DNA of 64,000 bases from Maricaulis sp965228215 (GCA_965228215.1 OZ245800.1:1736001-1800000), one strand, 5' to 3'; shown: positions 44,954 to 54,167, counted from the first letter of the stretch. The notes: generated by a model not told the origin, from the sequence alone. Numbers and translations are program-made.

Positions 44954-45541
44954 TCACTCGCCGCGTGCGGATGCCGCTTCGGCTGCGCGCGGATCGTCTT
45001 CCTTGGGTACATAGATGCCGACGAAGACGCCCTGCCAGTTTCCTTCGGCGTCCTGCTGCTCGAAGAATTGCGTCACCGTGCCGTCCTCATTCGGCGTCCA
45101 CGTGCCGCGGAACCCGGCGCGGGTCTCGGTGGGGATGGTGTAGGCCTCGCCGGTCAGCACCATGGCGCCGTCCTCGTTCAGCCCGCCGGTATAGTCGATA
45201 TACCAACCATTGCTCATCCAGACTTGACGCCAGGCGCCGATCAGCGGGTCGTGGATATTGATACTGTCGCCGGTATTGCCGCCAGCGCCCACCCAATGCT
45301 CCTGGATCAGGCATCCCCCATTGATCTTCGTGATGGTATTCTGGCCCAGATACTGGCCGCCATCGGGGGCGTAGACATTCCAGTCGCCGACCCAGAAGTC
45401 GAAATCATCATAGACACCGTCGACACAGGCGGCGGGCGGTGCGGCCTGCTGGGCCGTGGCCATGCTGGCGAATCCGAGGCTGACAGCCGATGCTGCGAGG
45501 CCACCGGCGGATGCGAATAGACATAAAAGTGCGCGATTCAT
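44954..45541 (-). CDS. Secreted DUF1579-like protein
   Basis: The 195-residue product has a signal peptide ending about ATAQ (residues 1-31). The mature part begins VYDDFDFWVGDWNVY, the hallmark of the DUF1579/lipocalin-like group, and continues with NTITKINGGCLIQEHW and repeated beta strands. Two Cys (39 and about 77) could pair. Such proteins may bind hydrophobic ligands, but no function is known. Divergent from purA. Confidence 0.75.
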   Translation of the reverse strand: MNRALLCLFASAGGLAASAVSLGFASMATAQQAAPPAACVDGVYDDFDFWVGDWNVYAPDGGQYLGQNTITKINGGCLIQEHWVGAGGNTGDSINIHDPLIGAWRQVWMSNGWYIDYTGGLNEDGAMVLTGEAYTIPTETRAGFRGTWTPNEDGTVTQFFEQQDAEGNWQGVFVGIYVPKEDDPRAAEAASARGE

Positions 45542-45631
45542 CTCTTATTCCCCATTAAACGTGCTTATACCTGCAAATTATTGGATGAACGTATCAAGCT
45601 AATCGCGAGCATGCAAATTCATCTGGTCCCG

Positions 45632-45647
45632 GTCACGGCTTCGTGAC
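45632..45647. promoter_or_regulatory. Inverted repeat GTCACG-GCTT-CGTGAC before purA
   Basis: A perfect 6-bp inverted repeat with a four-base centre lies 38 bases before the purA start. It could be an operator or a leader hairpin. The known purine repressor site is different, so no regulator is assigned. Confidence 0.3.
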
Positions 45648-45684
45648 AAACATCGCCACCGCGGACAGGTTCGGGAGAATTTTC

Positions 45685-46974
45685 ATGGCCAATGTGACCG
45701 TGGTAGGCGCCCAGTGGGGCGATGAAGGCAAGGGCAAGCTGGTCGACTGGCTGTCGCATCGCGCCGATGTCGTTGCGCGCTTCCAGGGCGGCCATAATGC
45801 GGGCCATACGCTGGTTGTCGGCGAGAAGGTCTACAAACTCTCCCTGCTGCCCTCGGGTGTCGTTCGCGGCAAGCTCTCGGTCATCGGAAATGGTGTGGTC
45901 GTCGATCCCTGGGCCTTCGTGTCCGAGGTCGAGCGCATCCGCGAACAGGGCGTCGACATCACGCCGGACGTGGTGAAGATTTCCGAGACCGCTGCCCTGA
46001 TCCTGCCCATCCATCGCGAGCTGGATGCCATGCGCGAGAATCGCGATGACGGTGAGGCCATCGGCACGACCCGCCGCGGTATCGGTCCGGCCTATGAGGA
46101 CAAGGTCGGCCGCCGCGCTGTCCGGGTCGTCGACCTGGCCGATGAAACGGCCCTGCGCGCGCGGGTGGCGGATATCCTCTTCCACCACAATTCCCTGCGC
46201 CGCGGCATGGGCCAGCCGGAATACGACGCCGAGAAGCTGGTTGCCGAAATCCTCGAGATCGCGCCGAAAATCCTGCCCTATTCGGCACCGGTCTGGCGCG
46301 ATCTGCAGGCCGCGATCAAGAATGACCAGAAAATCCTGTTCGAAGGCGCCCAGGGCGCTCTGCTCGATGTCGACCACGGCACCTATCCCTTCGTGACCTC
46401 CTCGAACACGCATTCCGGCCAGGCTGCTGCGGGTACGGGCGTGGGCCCGAAGGATGCCGGCTATATCCTGGGCATCGCCAAGGCCTACATGACCCGCGTG
46501 GGCGAGGGTCCTTTCCCGACCGAACTGCATGACGAGGTCGGCCAGCGTATCGGTGAACAGGGCCATGAATTCGGCGTGGTCACTGGCCGCAAGCGCCGCT
46601 GTGGCTGGTTCGATGCCGTCATCACCCGCCAGACGCTCGCCCAGGGCGGTGTCACCGGCGTCGCGCTGACCAAGCTCGACGTGCTGGACGGGTTCGACGA
46701 GATCAAGGTCTGCGTGGCTTACGAACTCGACGGCGAACGCCTCGACTATCTGCCCGCAGGCAAGGAAGCCCAGGCCAATGTGAAACCGGTCTACGAGACG
46801 CTGCAGGGCTGGACGGGTTCGACAGCCGGTGCGCGCTCCTGGGCGCAGCTTCCGGCCGAGGCGGTCAAATATGTCCGCCGCCTGGAAGAGCTGATCGAAT
46901 GCCCGATCGCCCTGGTGTCCACCTCGCCCGAGCGCGAAGACGTCATCCTGATGCAGGATCCCTTCCGGGGTTAG
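45685..46974 (+). CDS. purA: Adenylosuccinate synthetase
   Basis: PurA joins IMP and aspartate with GTP to give adenylosuccinate on the AMP branch of purine synthesis. The 429-residue protein starts NVTVVGAQWGDEGKGK, containing the catalytic Asp13, with His41 in GGHNAGHT. The IMP loop TTRRGIGPAYEDK, HGTYPFVTSSNTHSGQA and TKLDVLDG (GTP base) are complete. The ATG at 45685 has GGGAGA nearby. A longer frame to 45643 adds unconserved residues. Confidence 0.97.
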   Translation: MANVTVVGAQWGDEGKGKLVDWLSHRADVVARFQGGHNAGHTLVVGEKVYKLSLLPSGVVRGKLSVIGNGVVVDPWAFVSEVERIREQGVDITPDVVKISETAALILPIHRELDAMRENRDDGEAIGTTRRGIGPAYEDKVGRRAVRVVDLADETALRARVADILFHHNSLRRGMGQPEYDAEKLVAEILEIAPKILPYSAPVWRDLQAAIKNDQKILFEGAQGALLDVDHGTYPFVTSSNTHSGQAAAGTGVGPKDAGYILGIAKAYMTRVGEGPFPTELHDEVGQRIGEQGHEFGVVTGRKRRCGWFDAVITRQTLAQGGVTGVALTKLDVLDGFDEIKVCVAYELDGERLDYLPAGKEAQANVKPVYETLQGWTGSTAGARSWAQLPAEAVKYVRRLEELIECPIALVSTSPEREDVILMQDPFRG

Positions 46975-46988
46975 TATTCCGGCAATCG

Positions 46989-47546
46989 CTAGGTCTCGGG
47001 TTCGAACAGGGCGTCCAGCGCCGCTTTTGAACTCTGGATGATGACGGGCGCCAGCTGGTCCGGCGTGGCCGAAGCCTCGCCGGAGGCCCAGGCCCGGACC
47101 AGGCCGAGATGACCTTCTGCCAATTGCATGGCCGCCAGTCGTATCGGCAACGTATCGGCGCCCGGACGTTCGGACAGGCGATCCGTGATCTGGTCGGCCA
47201 GCAGGCGGACGGCACCCTTGCCCTGTGGTCCGGACAGGGTTGACCGCGCCAGAGCGCGATTGTCCCAGAAATGCTCCAGCAGGCTGGTCAGCCGGGCGGA
47301 ATCCCCCCGGCCGCAGGCGGCATCCGCGAGGATCGACATCGGCGCGGCCAGCGCGTCGCGATGGATCGCCTCGCGCCCGGAATAGTGTTCGTAGAAAGTC
47401 GAACGCCCGACATCGGCGGCCTCGATGATGTCGGACACCTTGATGTCCTCATAGCGTCGCGAGGTCACCAGCGCGTTGAAGGCCTCGATGAGGGCCCGGC
47501 GGGTCCGCCTGACACGGCGGTCTGCGATGTCGTCGATATCGGTCAT
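46989..47546 (-). CDS. TetR family transcriptional regulator
   Basis: The 185-residue protein has a TetR DNA-binding domain at 10-60: RRVRRTRRALIEAFNALVTS, then YEDIKVSDIIEAADVGRSTF and YEHYSGREAI. The remaining helices form a ligand pocket with no recognised family. The start at 47546 lies next to a perfect 13-bp inverted repeat, its likely operator. The divergent gene at 47668 is the obvious target. The gene converges with purA at 14 bases. Confidence 0.9.
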   Translation of the reverse strand: MTDIDDIADRRVRRTRRALIEAFNALVTSRRYEDIKVSDIIEAADVGRSTFYEHYSGREAIHRDALAAPMSILADAACGRGDSARLTSLLEHFWDNRALARSTLSGPQGKGAVRLLADQITDRLSERPGADTLPIRLAAMQLAEGHLGLVRAWASGEASATPDQLAPVIIQSSKAALDALFEPET

Positions 47547-47580
47547 GCTTCCGGACATTCTGCCCGAAATGTCCGGAAGC
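47547..47580. promoter_or_regulatory. 13-bp perfect inverted repeat, likely TetR operator
   Basis: GCTTCCGGACATT (47547-47559) and AATGTCCGGAAGC (47568-47580) are exactly complementary across an eight-base centre. Each arm contains the palindrome TCCGGA. The element begins directly before the tetR start and lies 88 bases before the divergent membrane-protein start, which fits an operator that controls both. Confidence 0.7.
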
Positions 47581-47667
47581 GGACAGAGGGGAGGCGCTTT
47601 CCGTTCAACTGACCAGTGTGTCGGGCCAGTTTCATTCCCGATTTCGCCACGAGGACAGGAGAGCATC

Positions 47668-48300
47668 ATGGCTGCAAGCACTGAAGATGGCTGGAACCGG
47701 CATGCATCGCGCGCGGGCGCGCTGCTGGCGATCACCGCGCTGCTGGTGGTCTTCACGATGGGCCATCATCCGCACGGGCATGGCGGCGGCCAGGAGGGTC
47801 TGAGCCTCGCCAATATCGTGCACGCGGCCATGATCGTGTTCCTCTCGATCGAGGTCTGGGCACTGGCCGTCTTCTCGCTGGCTGGAGGCCACAGCGCCTT
47901 GCGCCTGGCCGGACTGGTCGCCTACGCGATCAGCGTGATCGGCCATGTCCTCGCCGCGACGATCAATGGCTTCATCGTGCCCTCGCTGGCCGGAGCCGTC
48001 GACACGACGGCCTCGCACGACCTCTTCATCCTGTTGTGGAATGCCAACCAGGCCTTCGCCACGCTGGGCGTGCACGCCTCGGGCCTCGCCTTCATTCTCT
48101 GGGGAATTTCCCTGGTGAAGTCGCAGGCCGGTCACGCCAGGATTGCGGGTCTTGCCGGTATCGCGGCCGGGCTTGTACCGTCGGGCCTGCTCATGTCCGG
48201 CATGATCTCGCTCGATGTCGGCGGGGCCTTCATCGTCTATTCCGCGCACTCCGCCTGGCTGGTCCTGCTCGGCGTAGTGATGTGGCAGAAGCGGATCTGA
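47668..48300 (+). CDS. Multi-helix membrane protein divergent from TetR
   Basis: The 210-residue protein has about six hydrophobic helices. The first ends in a His-rich segment GHHPHGHGGGQ that could bind metal. Helix pairs LSLANIVHAAMIVFLSIEVW and FIVYSAHSAWLVLLGVVMW are separated by short loops. I do not recognise the family. AGGAG lies seven bases before the ATG at 47668. Its divergent placement from tetR and the shared operator suggest that it is a TetR-controlled transporter or stress membrane protein. It ends exactly one base before the convergent acyltransferase gene. Confidence 0.7.
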   Translation: MAASTEDGWNRHASRAGALLAITALLVVFTMGHHPHGHGGGQEGLSLANIVHAAMIVFLSIEVWALAVFSLAGGHSALRLAGLVAYAISVIGHVLAATINGFIVPSLAGAVDTTASHDLFILLWNANQAFATLGVHASGLAFILWGISLVKSQAGHARIAGLAGIAAGLVPSGLLMSGMISLDVGGAFIVYSAHSAWLVLLGVVMWQKRI

Positions 48301-49407
48301 TCAGGCGGTCGTCGAGCGTGACGGCATGGCAGTCGCCGCCGGCCGCGTCACCAGGCGGCGCTTCAATGCCTCGGCCGGGTTCTCGACCATCACCCGCAGG
48401 GCCCAGCCCGACAGGATGGCAGCGGGCAGCATCAGGGCGAACAGCGCCGTGGTGCTCAGGCCCGGCATCAGGGCGAAGAACACCATGCCCAGCGGCCAGT
48501 GCAGGATATAGATGCCGTAGGACAGGTCCGGCAGATCGGCGATCCGCTTGTGCAGGTTTTCCGGCAGCCGGACATAGCCGAGTGCGAGAGCGGCCCAGGC
48601 GGTCGCGATCTGCAGCATGGTCGGAAAGAGCGCCGTGCCGTAGCTGGCGAGCGTCGCGGCGATAGCCAGGATGATATAGCCGGGTGCCAGCGGGATATGA
48701 TCGCGACCGGCATAGAATCCCGCGCCGATCATGAAGGCCGGGGCAAAACGCGCCATTGCGCTGAGCGTCGCATCGCCGGGGCCGGTATAGCCGAAGATCG
48801 CGTAGACAATGCCGCCCAGCACGGCGAGCGTCGCCCAGACCAGGATCAGCTTGCGCGACTTGAACAGGCCGAGCATGACCAGTCCGCCCAGCGCGAGATA
48901 ACACAGCAATTCATAGCGGATCGTCCAGAGCGGACCATTGGCGGCACCGCCCACGGGCGAGCCGTCGAAAAGTCCGGGCAGGCCGGCCAGCGGATCGGCT
49001 TGGCTGATCAGCAGGAGCGGGAAGGCCCAGGTCTGGCTGTGGCTCCAATATTCGGCAAGGCTCAGCGAGGTCAGCAGGGGGCCAGCCACCAGCCAGAGCA
49101 GGAGCACGGTCACGATCAGGCCCGGGAAGATGCGCAACACGCGCGCCAGCGAGTAATTGCGCAGATTGTCGGAGCGCAGGACGCTGGCGGTCAGCATGTA
49201 GCCGGACAGGATGAAAAAGCCGTCCAGGCCGCGATGGGCCGCGAAGTCTGCAAATTGCGACCAGGAACTCAGGAAGGGTTTACCCAGAATGATCATCAGC
49301 GCGTGCGAATAGAGCACCACGATGGCGAACAGCATGCGCAGCGGTGTGAAGAGATTTCCTGCCTCTTCCAGGCGCCCGTGACGGGAATGGAACAATGCCT
49401 TCAACAT
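48301..49407 (-). CDS. Acyltransferase 3 family membrane protein (OafA-like)
   Basis: The 368-residue protein has ten or so membrane helices and the acyltransferase 3 motifs: TPLRMLFAIVVLYSHALMI with the catalytic His near 36, AHRGLDGFFILSGYMLTASV and SLARVLRIFPGL. Family members O-acetylate cell-surface sugars such as exopolysaccharide or O-antigen. No glycan genes surround it, so the substrate is unknown. Confidence 0.9.
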   Translation of the reverse strand: MLKALFHSRHGRLEEAGNLFTPLRMLFAIVVLYSHALMIILGKPFLSSWSQFADFAAHRGLDGFFILSGYMLTASVLRSDNLRNYSLARVLRIFPGLIVTVLLLWLVAGPLLTSLSLAEYWSHSQTWAFPLLLISQADPLAGLPGLFDGSPVGGAANGPLWTIRYELLCYLALGGLVMLGLFKSRKLILVWATLAVLGGIVYAIFGYTGPGDATLSAMARFAPAFMIGAGFYAGRDHIPLAPGYIILAIAATLASYGTALFPTMLQIATAWAALALGYVRLPENLHKRIADLPDLSYGIYILHWPLGMVFFALMPGLSTTALFALMLPAAILSGWALRVMVENPAEALKRRLVTRPAATAMPSRSTTA

Positions 49408-49592
49408 GCTGGCCTCCTGCCGGTTTGGTTAAGGATTGCGCAAGATCTGCGCCATCGGAGCCGGTCCCGGAGATCGATAAAATTGTTCGCATTATTGTAT
49501 TGAATTTAAAACGAAATGCGCCGCCGCGCTTGGTTTCCGCTTAAAACCCGATCCGCAGACTTCCCGCCTTCGGCCATGCCTGGGAGGGAAAA

Positions 49593-50114
49593 ATGCTTCG
49601 TATTCGCACACGTCACGTCTTCGGCCTGTCCGCCAGCCTTGTCCTGCATTTCTGGCTCGCAGGGCATGCGTTTGCGGATGATTGCAGCCGCTACGCCCAG
49701 CATCGCGATGCCTATCTTCACTCGGCCAGTCACGGCATGGAGGGCATGCTCCAGCGTATGGCCGCCGAACGCGGAGTGACCCGTGATGTCGCCGCCTTCT
49801 ACTGGGGCGGACAATTGCTGCAGAGCGATGATCCGGAGACGTTGCGCACGCTCGCCCAGCTCACGCTCACCACCTATCGCTGGGCCGACAATCGCGACCG
49901 TGCCGAAACCGCGATGGCTCGCATCTTTGACGAGCGTGGCGGCCATTTCGCGGGCCTGTTGACCGGGCTGATGCTGTCCGATGATCACGGGCCGCAGGAT
50001 CCGTGGCGGGCCCGAAGCTACATGGTAGATGCCGCCGAGCGCGGCAATACCGACGCCGCCGCCTTCCTGCCGCTCTATGATGCCTGCCACCGCCGGGCGA
50101 TGGCGTTCAACTAG
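49593..50114 (+). CDS. Secreted SEL1-like small protein
   Basis: The 173-residue product has an N-terminal signal peptide ending near AFAD (residues 1-29). The mature helical part contains FYWGGQLLQSDDPETLRTLA and RSYMVDAAERGNTDAAAFLP, similar to one or two SEL1-type repeats. Cys31 and Cys164 may be paired. An AT-rich stretch at 49480-49525 probably contains the promoter. Function unknown. Confidence 0.65.
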   Translation: MLRIRTRHVFGLSASLVLHFWLAGHAFADDCSRYAQHRDAYLHSASHGMEGMLQRMAAERGVTRDVAAFYWGGQLLQSDDPETLRTLAQLTLTTYRWADNRDRAETAMARIFDERGGHFAGLLTGLMLSDDHGPQDPWRARSYMVDAAERGNTDAAAFLPLYDACHRRAMAFN

Positions 50115-50192
50115 ACCGGCCTTACAGCGATTTCATCATCCAAACAGGCTGGCTGACGCATCACTTCTGTATGTCTTCGGATCGAGGAAGAG

Positions 50193-50969
50193 ATGTCGCT
50201 GGTCAGTCGTACCCTGTTTGAAACCATTGGTCTGAGCGCCCGCCTGAGCTTTTATGCGCCGGGCGAGCGTATGGCCGCGCACGCGCATGACTTCCACCAG
50301 GTCTCGTGGCTGCTCTCCGGCGAGATGCGCGAGGGTAGTCTGCGATCCGAGCGCGATCTCGTGCGGCCGAGTATCGGCGTGAAACCGGCCGGGCTGGAAC
50401 ATGCCAATGATTACGGGCCGAACGGTACGCTGATCCTGGCCCTGAATATCAGGCCTGAAGCCGATCTGGATCCGCTGAGTTTTGCCATCGATGACTGGCG
50501 CTGGACGCCGCGCGCCGAAGGTGTGGAACAGGACGGCATGTCCCTCGCGCTGACCCGGCTGGTGGCCGATCAGGGCGATCATGCCGAAAACGCTGTCTGG
50601 GACCTGCTTGCCCTGTCGGCCGGGCGGGATGAGATGAGCCCCGGCAAGACGCCGGCCTGGCTCGACCAGGTGCGGGCGCAGTTGCGCGAATGCGGAGACG
50701 AGCTGGACATGGCGGCCATCGCCCGGGAGGCCGGGGTGCACCGGGTCTCGTTGTCGCGCGCCTTCTCCAGCCATTTCGGCATGCCGCCCAGCCTTTACCG
50801 GGCCCGCTGCCGGGTGGCGCGTGCCATCGTGCAGATCGCTTCGGGAACAGATCTTGCCGATGCGGCGGCCGGTGCCGGTTTCGCCGATCAGTCGCATTTC
50901 TCACGCCTCGCCAAGCGCGAGACGGGGCTCTCCCCACGCCAGCTCAAACATGTGCTCTGCGCCGCCTGA
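50193..50969 (+). CDS. AraC family transcriptional regulator
   Basis: The 258-residue protein has an N-terminal cupin-like part (MAAHAHDFHQVSWLLSGEM) and a C-terminal double HTH (about 160-255) with MAAIAREAGVHRVSLSRAFS and DLADAAAGAGFADQSHFSRL. The final KRETGLSPRQLK is typical of the family. Cupin-containing AraC proteins usually sense a small molecule. It is 142 bases upstream of a serine hydrolase gene in the same orientation, a possible target. Confidence 0.92.
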   Translation: MSLVSRTLFETIGLSARLSFYAPGERMAAHAHDFHQVSWLLSGEMREGSLRSERDLVRPSIGVKPAGLEHANDYGPNGTLILALNIRPEADLDPLSFAIDDWRWTPRAEGVEQDGMSLALTRLVADQGDHAENAVWDLLALSAGRDEMSPGKTPAWLDQVRAQLRECGDELDMAAIAREAGVHRVSLSRAFSSHFGMPPSLYRARCRVARAIVQIASGTDLADAAAGAGFADQSHFSRLAKRETGLSPRQLKHVLCAA

Positions 50970-51110
50970 CTGCGCCGCCGGCATTTCATTCTTCCATGAT
51001 GTTACATGCGTTCAAGACGCGGCTGGCGGCCTCGCCTAGGCTTGCGGTCGAACATGTATTTCAAGCCGTGCCGGAGCGATGACCGGCAGGCGTGCGACGG
51101 GAGAATCGCC

Positions 51111-52634
51111 ATGATCCGACAGGGATTGATCGCAGCTACAGCCCTAGCGGGCCTCACAGGACTTGCGGCCGCTGAAACGCCGGAGGGCGCTGCGGAGCGC
51201 ATGGCGGCCGTGCTCGACCAGATGCCGCAGATCGGACCGGGTTTCGCTGTGGTCGTCGTCACCGAGGACGAGGTGGTGCTCAATCGCGTGACCGGCGATC
51301 GCCGCGCCTCGACCGGAGCTCCGATGACGGCAGACACGCCGATGTATATCGCCTCCCAGACCAAGGCCTATATGGGCCTCCTGGCCGCCGTGCTGGACGA
51401 GCAGGGTGTGCTGTCGCTGGACGCACGCATCGGCGAGATCTGGCCGGATCTGGACATCGCCTCGGGTGTCGACATCTCGCAATGGACGATGCGCGACCTG
51501 CTGAGCCACCAGGTCCCGGTCGATATCGGCATCATCACCACGCTGGAAGCCTATGTGACACGGGTTGCGCCGGAGGATTATCCGCGCCTGATCGAGGCGT
51601 TCGCGGAAGCGCGCGAGCCCGGCTTCGAGTATGACAATCTGGGATACAATCTCTATGGCGCGCTGCTGGAGACGGTCACCGGAAAGACCTGGCAGGACTG
51701 GCTGGACGAGGTGATTTTCGAGCCGGCGGGCATGGCGCACACCTCGGCGCGCACCAGTGATTTCACGCTCGACGAACTCGCCTGGAACCATATCTGGCAA
51801 GGCGACGAACAAGGCTGGTTCGATGTTCGGCCGAAGACCGACGGCATGATGCAATCGGCCGGCGGTTTGGTGACCTCGCCGAACGACATGGCGACCTGGC
51901 TGCAATTGCAATTGCGCGATGACGGCCTGCCGGGGTCTGATATCACGGCCAGTGCCGTTGCAACCGCCCATACCGGGTTCGCCGAGACCGGGATGGAGGA
52001 CGGCCGGAACCCGTATGAAATGTCGTGTTCTCACTACACGTTGGGCTGGAATATCTGCGACTATGAGGGCCATGCCGTCTACGTCCATGGCGGTGGTTAT
52101 ACAGGCGCGCGCAGCATGATGGCCTTCTCGCCGGACCTCGGCGTGGGGGTCGCGGCCTTTTCCAATTCGGACAACCAGACGGGCTGGGTCGCCAGCCGGG
52201 CCACGCTCAACATGTTCCTGATGTTCCTCGTCGAACACGAGGATGCCGAGCGCATGGCCGAACTGCGGATCAATCACTATCCCGAACGCATTGCCCGCGT
52301 GCTCGAGATCCGCACCGAGCGCGAGGCCGGGACCCGCGCCGAGGATCGCTGGGGTGGCTGGGACTGGCAGCCCGGAACGGACGAGCTGGTGGATTATGCC
52401 GGCCGCTGGACGACGGGCGAGCCCTATCTCGACCTCGATATCCGCCTGGTCGACGGCGAACTGGTTATGCACTGGGGCGATATGACCGCCTCGCTCCAGC
52501 CCGCGACCCGCGATGTCTTCGCGGCCCAGTCCGCACCCTTCCAGTCGATCGAGGGTTTCGAATTCTCCCGCGACGACCATGGCCGGCTGACCGGCATGAC
52601 GTGGGATGACAGCGAATATCGCCGGGTGGAATAA
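51111..52634 (+). CDS. Secreted beta-lactamase-fold serine hydrolase
   Basis: The 507-residue product has a signal peptide (MIRQGLIAATALAGLTGLAA, AAE). The catalytic domain shows SxxK in IASQTKAYMG (Ser82, Lys85), a Tyr motif YDNLGYNLYG and YVHGGGYTGARS. A C-terminal beta domain of about 120 residues follows from about 385, as in esterase or D-aminopeptidase relatives. The ATG at 51111 follows GGGAGA. It shares the fold with the protein at 33844 but is distant from it. Confidence 0.9.
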   Translation: MIRQGLIAATALAGLTGLAAAETPEGAAERMAAVLDQMPQIGPGFAVVVVTEDEVVLNRVTGDRRASTGAPMTADTPMYIASQTKAYMGLLAAVLDEQGVLSLDARIGEIWPDLDIASGVDISQWTMRDLLSHQVPVDIGIITTLEAYVTRVAPEDYPRLIEAFAEAREPGFEYDNLGYNLYGALLETVTGKTWQDWLDEVIFEPAGMAHTSARTSDFTLDELAWNHIWQGDEQGWFDVRPKTDGMMQSAGGLVTSPNDMATWLQLQLRDDGLPGSDITASAVATAHTGFAETGMEDGRNPYEMSCSHYTLGWNICDYEGHAVYVHGGGYTGARSMMAFSPDLGVGVAAFSNSDNQTGWVASRATLNMFLMFLVEHEDAERMAELRINHYPERIARVLEIRTEREAGTRAEDRWGGWDWQPGTDELVDYAGRWTTGEPYLDLDIRLVDGELVMHWGDMTASLQPATRDVFAAQSAPFQSIEGFEFSRDDHGRLTGMTWDDSEYRRVE

Positions 52635-52684
52635 CCCTGATCACCGTGGGGCGATCCGTCACATTGAGTGAATGACCGGCCGGC

Positions 52685-52720
52685 ATGAGGCTCTTCCCAC
52701 GCAAAGGGGAGGAGCCTCAT
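52685..52720 (+). promoter_or_regulatory. Hairpin that hides the Shine-Dalgarno and start codon of the next gene
   Basis: ATGAGGCTC (52685-52693) is exactly complementary to GAGCCTCAT (52712-52720), and TTCCC pairs with GGGAG including one G-U pair, giving a 14-bp stem with an eight-base loop. The 3' arm contains the Shine-Dalgarno AGGGGAGGAG and the first two bases of the ATG at 52719. This would block ribosome entry until opened. It has no T-tract, so it is not a normal terminator. Confidence 0.55.
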
Positions 52721-53114
52721 GTTCGACACGGCTTCCATGACCGAGTTCTGGTTACGCGTATTCGGCCTGTATTTCCTGGCTGCCGGCATCGGCATCAATT
52801 TCCGGCTGGGCGAGCTCGATGGCATGGCGCAGCAGATGCGCGACAACATGCTGATGCGCTTCATGTCCGGACTGCTGGCTTTCGCCTTCGGCGTGGTGAT
52901 CCTCGCTACACATGATCAGTGGACGCCCTGGCAGGCGGGTCTCGTGACCTTCTTCGGCTGGGCCGCGACCATCAAGGGCCTGCTCATCCTGGCCTTGCCG
53001 GCCATCACGCTGGGCATCATGGACGGCATGATCAAGGCCCGCGCCTTCATGCGTATCTGGGCCATCGCCATCGTGGTGATCGGCGCGGTGCTGCTGTGGC
53101 AGGGATTCGCCTGA
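52719..53114 (+). CDS. Four-helix small membrane protein of unknown function
   Basis: The 131-residue protein has four hydrophobic segments at about 10-25, 45-63, 75-98 and 110-129, with few charges between them. I do not recognise the family. Its ribosome site is enclosed in a strong hairpin, suggesting controlled translation. An internal ATG at 52737 lacks a ribosome site. It converges with the next gene at five bases. Confidence 0.65.
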   Translation: MFDTASMTEFWLRVFGLYFLAAGIGINFRLGELDGMAQQMRDNMLMRFMSGLLAFAFGVVILATHDQWTPWQAGLVTFFGWAATIKGLLILALPAITLGIMDGMIKARAFMRIWAIAIVVIGAVLLWQGFA

Positions 53115-53119
53115 CGAGC

Positions 53120-53956
53120 TCAGCCGCGTCCTGATGGATCGTCTTCGCTGCGCCGCGGATTAGCCGGGGCGAAGACCGCCTCGGAGACATGCCGGATCTT
53201 GGCCCAGGCCTCGTCGGTGAACAGGCCGACCAGGCCAGCGATGGCGATAAAGCCCTCCGGTTTGAGTGCGGTCAGCTTGCCGTCTTCGACAAATCCGGCG
53301 CGGATCAGGAAGAAAAAGAGAATGGCCAATGCCCCGCTCAGGAATGGGCGTGATGCATTCCATTGCCACCAGCGCGGATGGTATTCGCCCGTCCCGATAT
53401 GCCGCGTGTGAACCCGCAAGCTGTAGACCGATCCGCCGATGATGCCGGCGGCGAGCACAGCGAGGAAAAGCGCATTCTGCTGCCGCGGTACCGTCCAGTC
53501 GCTGAACGGGTCGTTTGAGTCCTCATTGCCTTGGGTCTGCGGGTCCGCTGCGACCTCATCCTGGGCCCGTGTCTTGTTGTCTGATGGGCCGGAAGCGCCG
53601 CCATCCGAATTGTCAGCATTATCGGTCTGCTTGGTTCCGGTGGAGGATGCCGGCGGGCAATAACTGACGAGATAGATCACACCGTCCTCGAACCAGTTCC
53701 GGCGAGGTCCTGATTGTCCATCGTCGGTCTGTGACTCATCCGTAGCGGGCCGGACCGTCGAACAGACAACGGTCGTGCTGGCATTGGTTATGGGCCAGGT
53801 GATCAGCAGGACATAGGTGCTGGTGAGGATGAGGGCGAACAGCCAGAACGGCACCGCAACTCTTGAAAACTCGTCGACCGCCTTGGTGACGCGTTCTCGC
53901 AGGCTTGGGCCATCATCGGGTTCGTTACGCGGACCGGTATCGGAGTCGATGCTCAT
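53120..53956 (-). CDS. Membrane protein with a long acidic periplasmic loop
   Basis: The 278-residue protein has helices at about 35-55, 160-180, 203-220 and 231-248. The first two are separated by about 100 residues rich in Asp, Asn, Gln, Ser and Thr (for example QTDNADNSDGGASGPSDNK). Two Cys flank that loop (CSTVRPATDESQ and YCPPASS). No family is recognised. It is followed by the riboswitch operon on the other strand. Confidence 0.6.
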   Translation of the reverse strand: MSIDSDTGPRNEPDDGPSLRERVTKAVDEFSRVAVPFWLFALILTSTYVLLITWPITNASTTVVCSTVRPATDESQTDDGQSGPRRNWFEDGVIYLVSYCPPASSTGTKQTDNADNSDGGASGPSDNKTRAQDEVAADPQTQGNEDSNDPFSDWTVPRQQNALFLAVLAAGIIGGSVYSLRVHTRHIGTGEYHPRWWQWNASRPFLSGALAILFFFLIRAGFVEDGKLTALKPEGFIAIAGLVGLFTDEAWAKIRHVSEAVFAPANPRRSEDDPSGRG

Positions 53957-54072
53957 GACAGCCCTCCCCAGAGCCGGACCGATGCTAGCGAGGAAGTCCA
54001 GTTCAGGCTGTGATGAGGGTCACGGGCGTGCGCACCTGGCCTGACCTTGCCAAATCGGCCCCCCAAGTCCAT

Positions 54073-54162
54073 TTTCTCCGCGTAGTGCCGAGGGGCGCCC
54101 GGACTGAGTCTGCGGCTGAGACGTACCCTTAGAACCTGATCCGGCTAGCACCGGCGGAGGAA
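54073..54162 (+). promoter_or_regulatory. TPP (thi-box) riboswitch
   Basis: The sequence has the TPP aptamer core in order: GGGGCGCC, a P3 hairpin (GGAC-TGA-GTCT), GGCTGAGA, ACCCTTAGAACCTGATC and CCGG-CTAGCA-CCGGCGGAGG. P1 is TTTCTCCGC (54073-54081) with GCGGAGGAA (54154-54162), eight of nine pairs. The 3' P1 strand contains the Shine-Dalgarno of the next gene, whose ATG is at 54168. TPP binding should stabilise P1 and block translation. Confidence 0.93.
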
Positions 54163-54167
54163 CGGAC

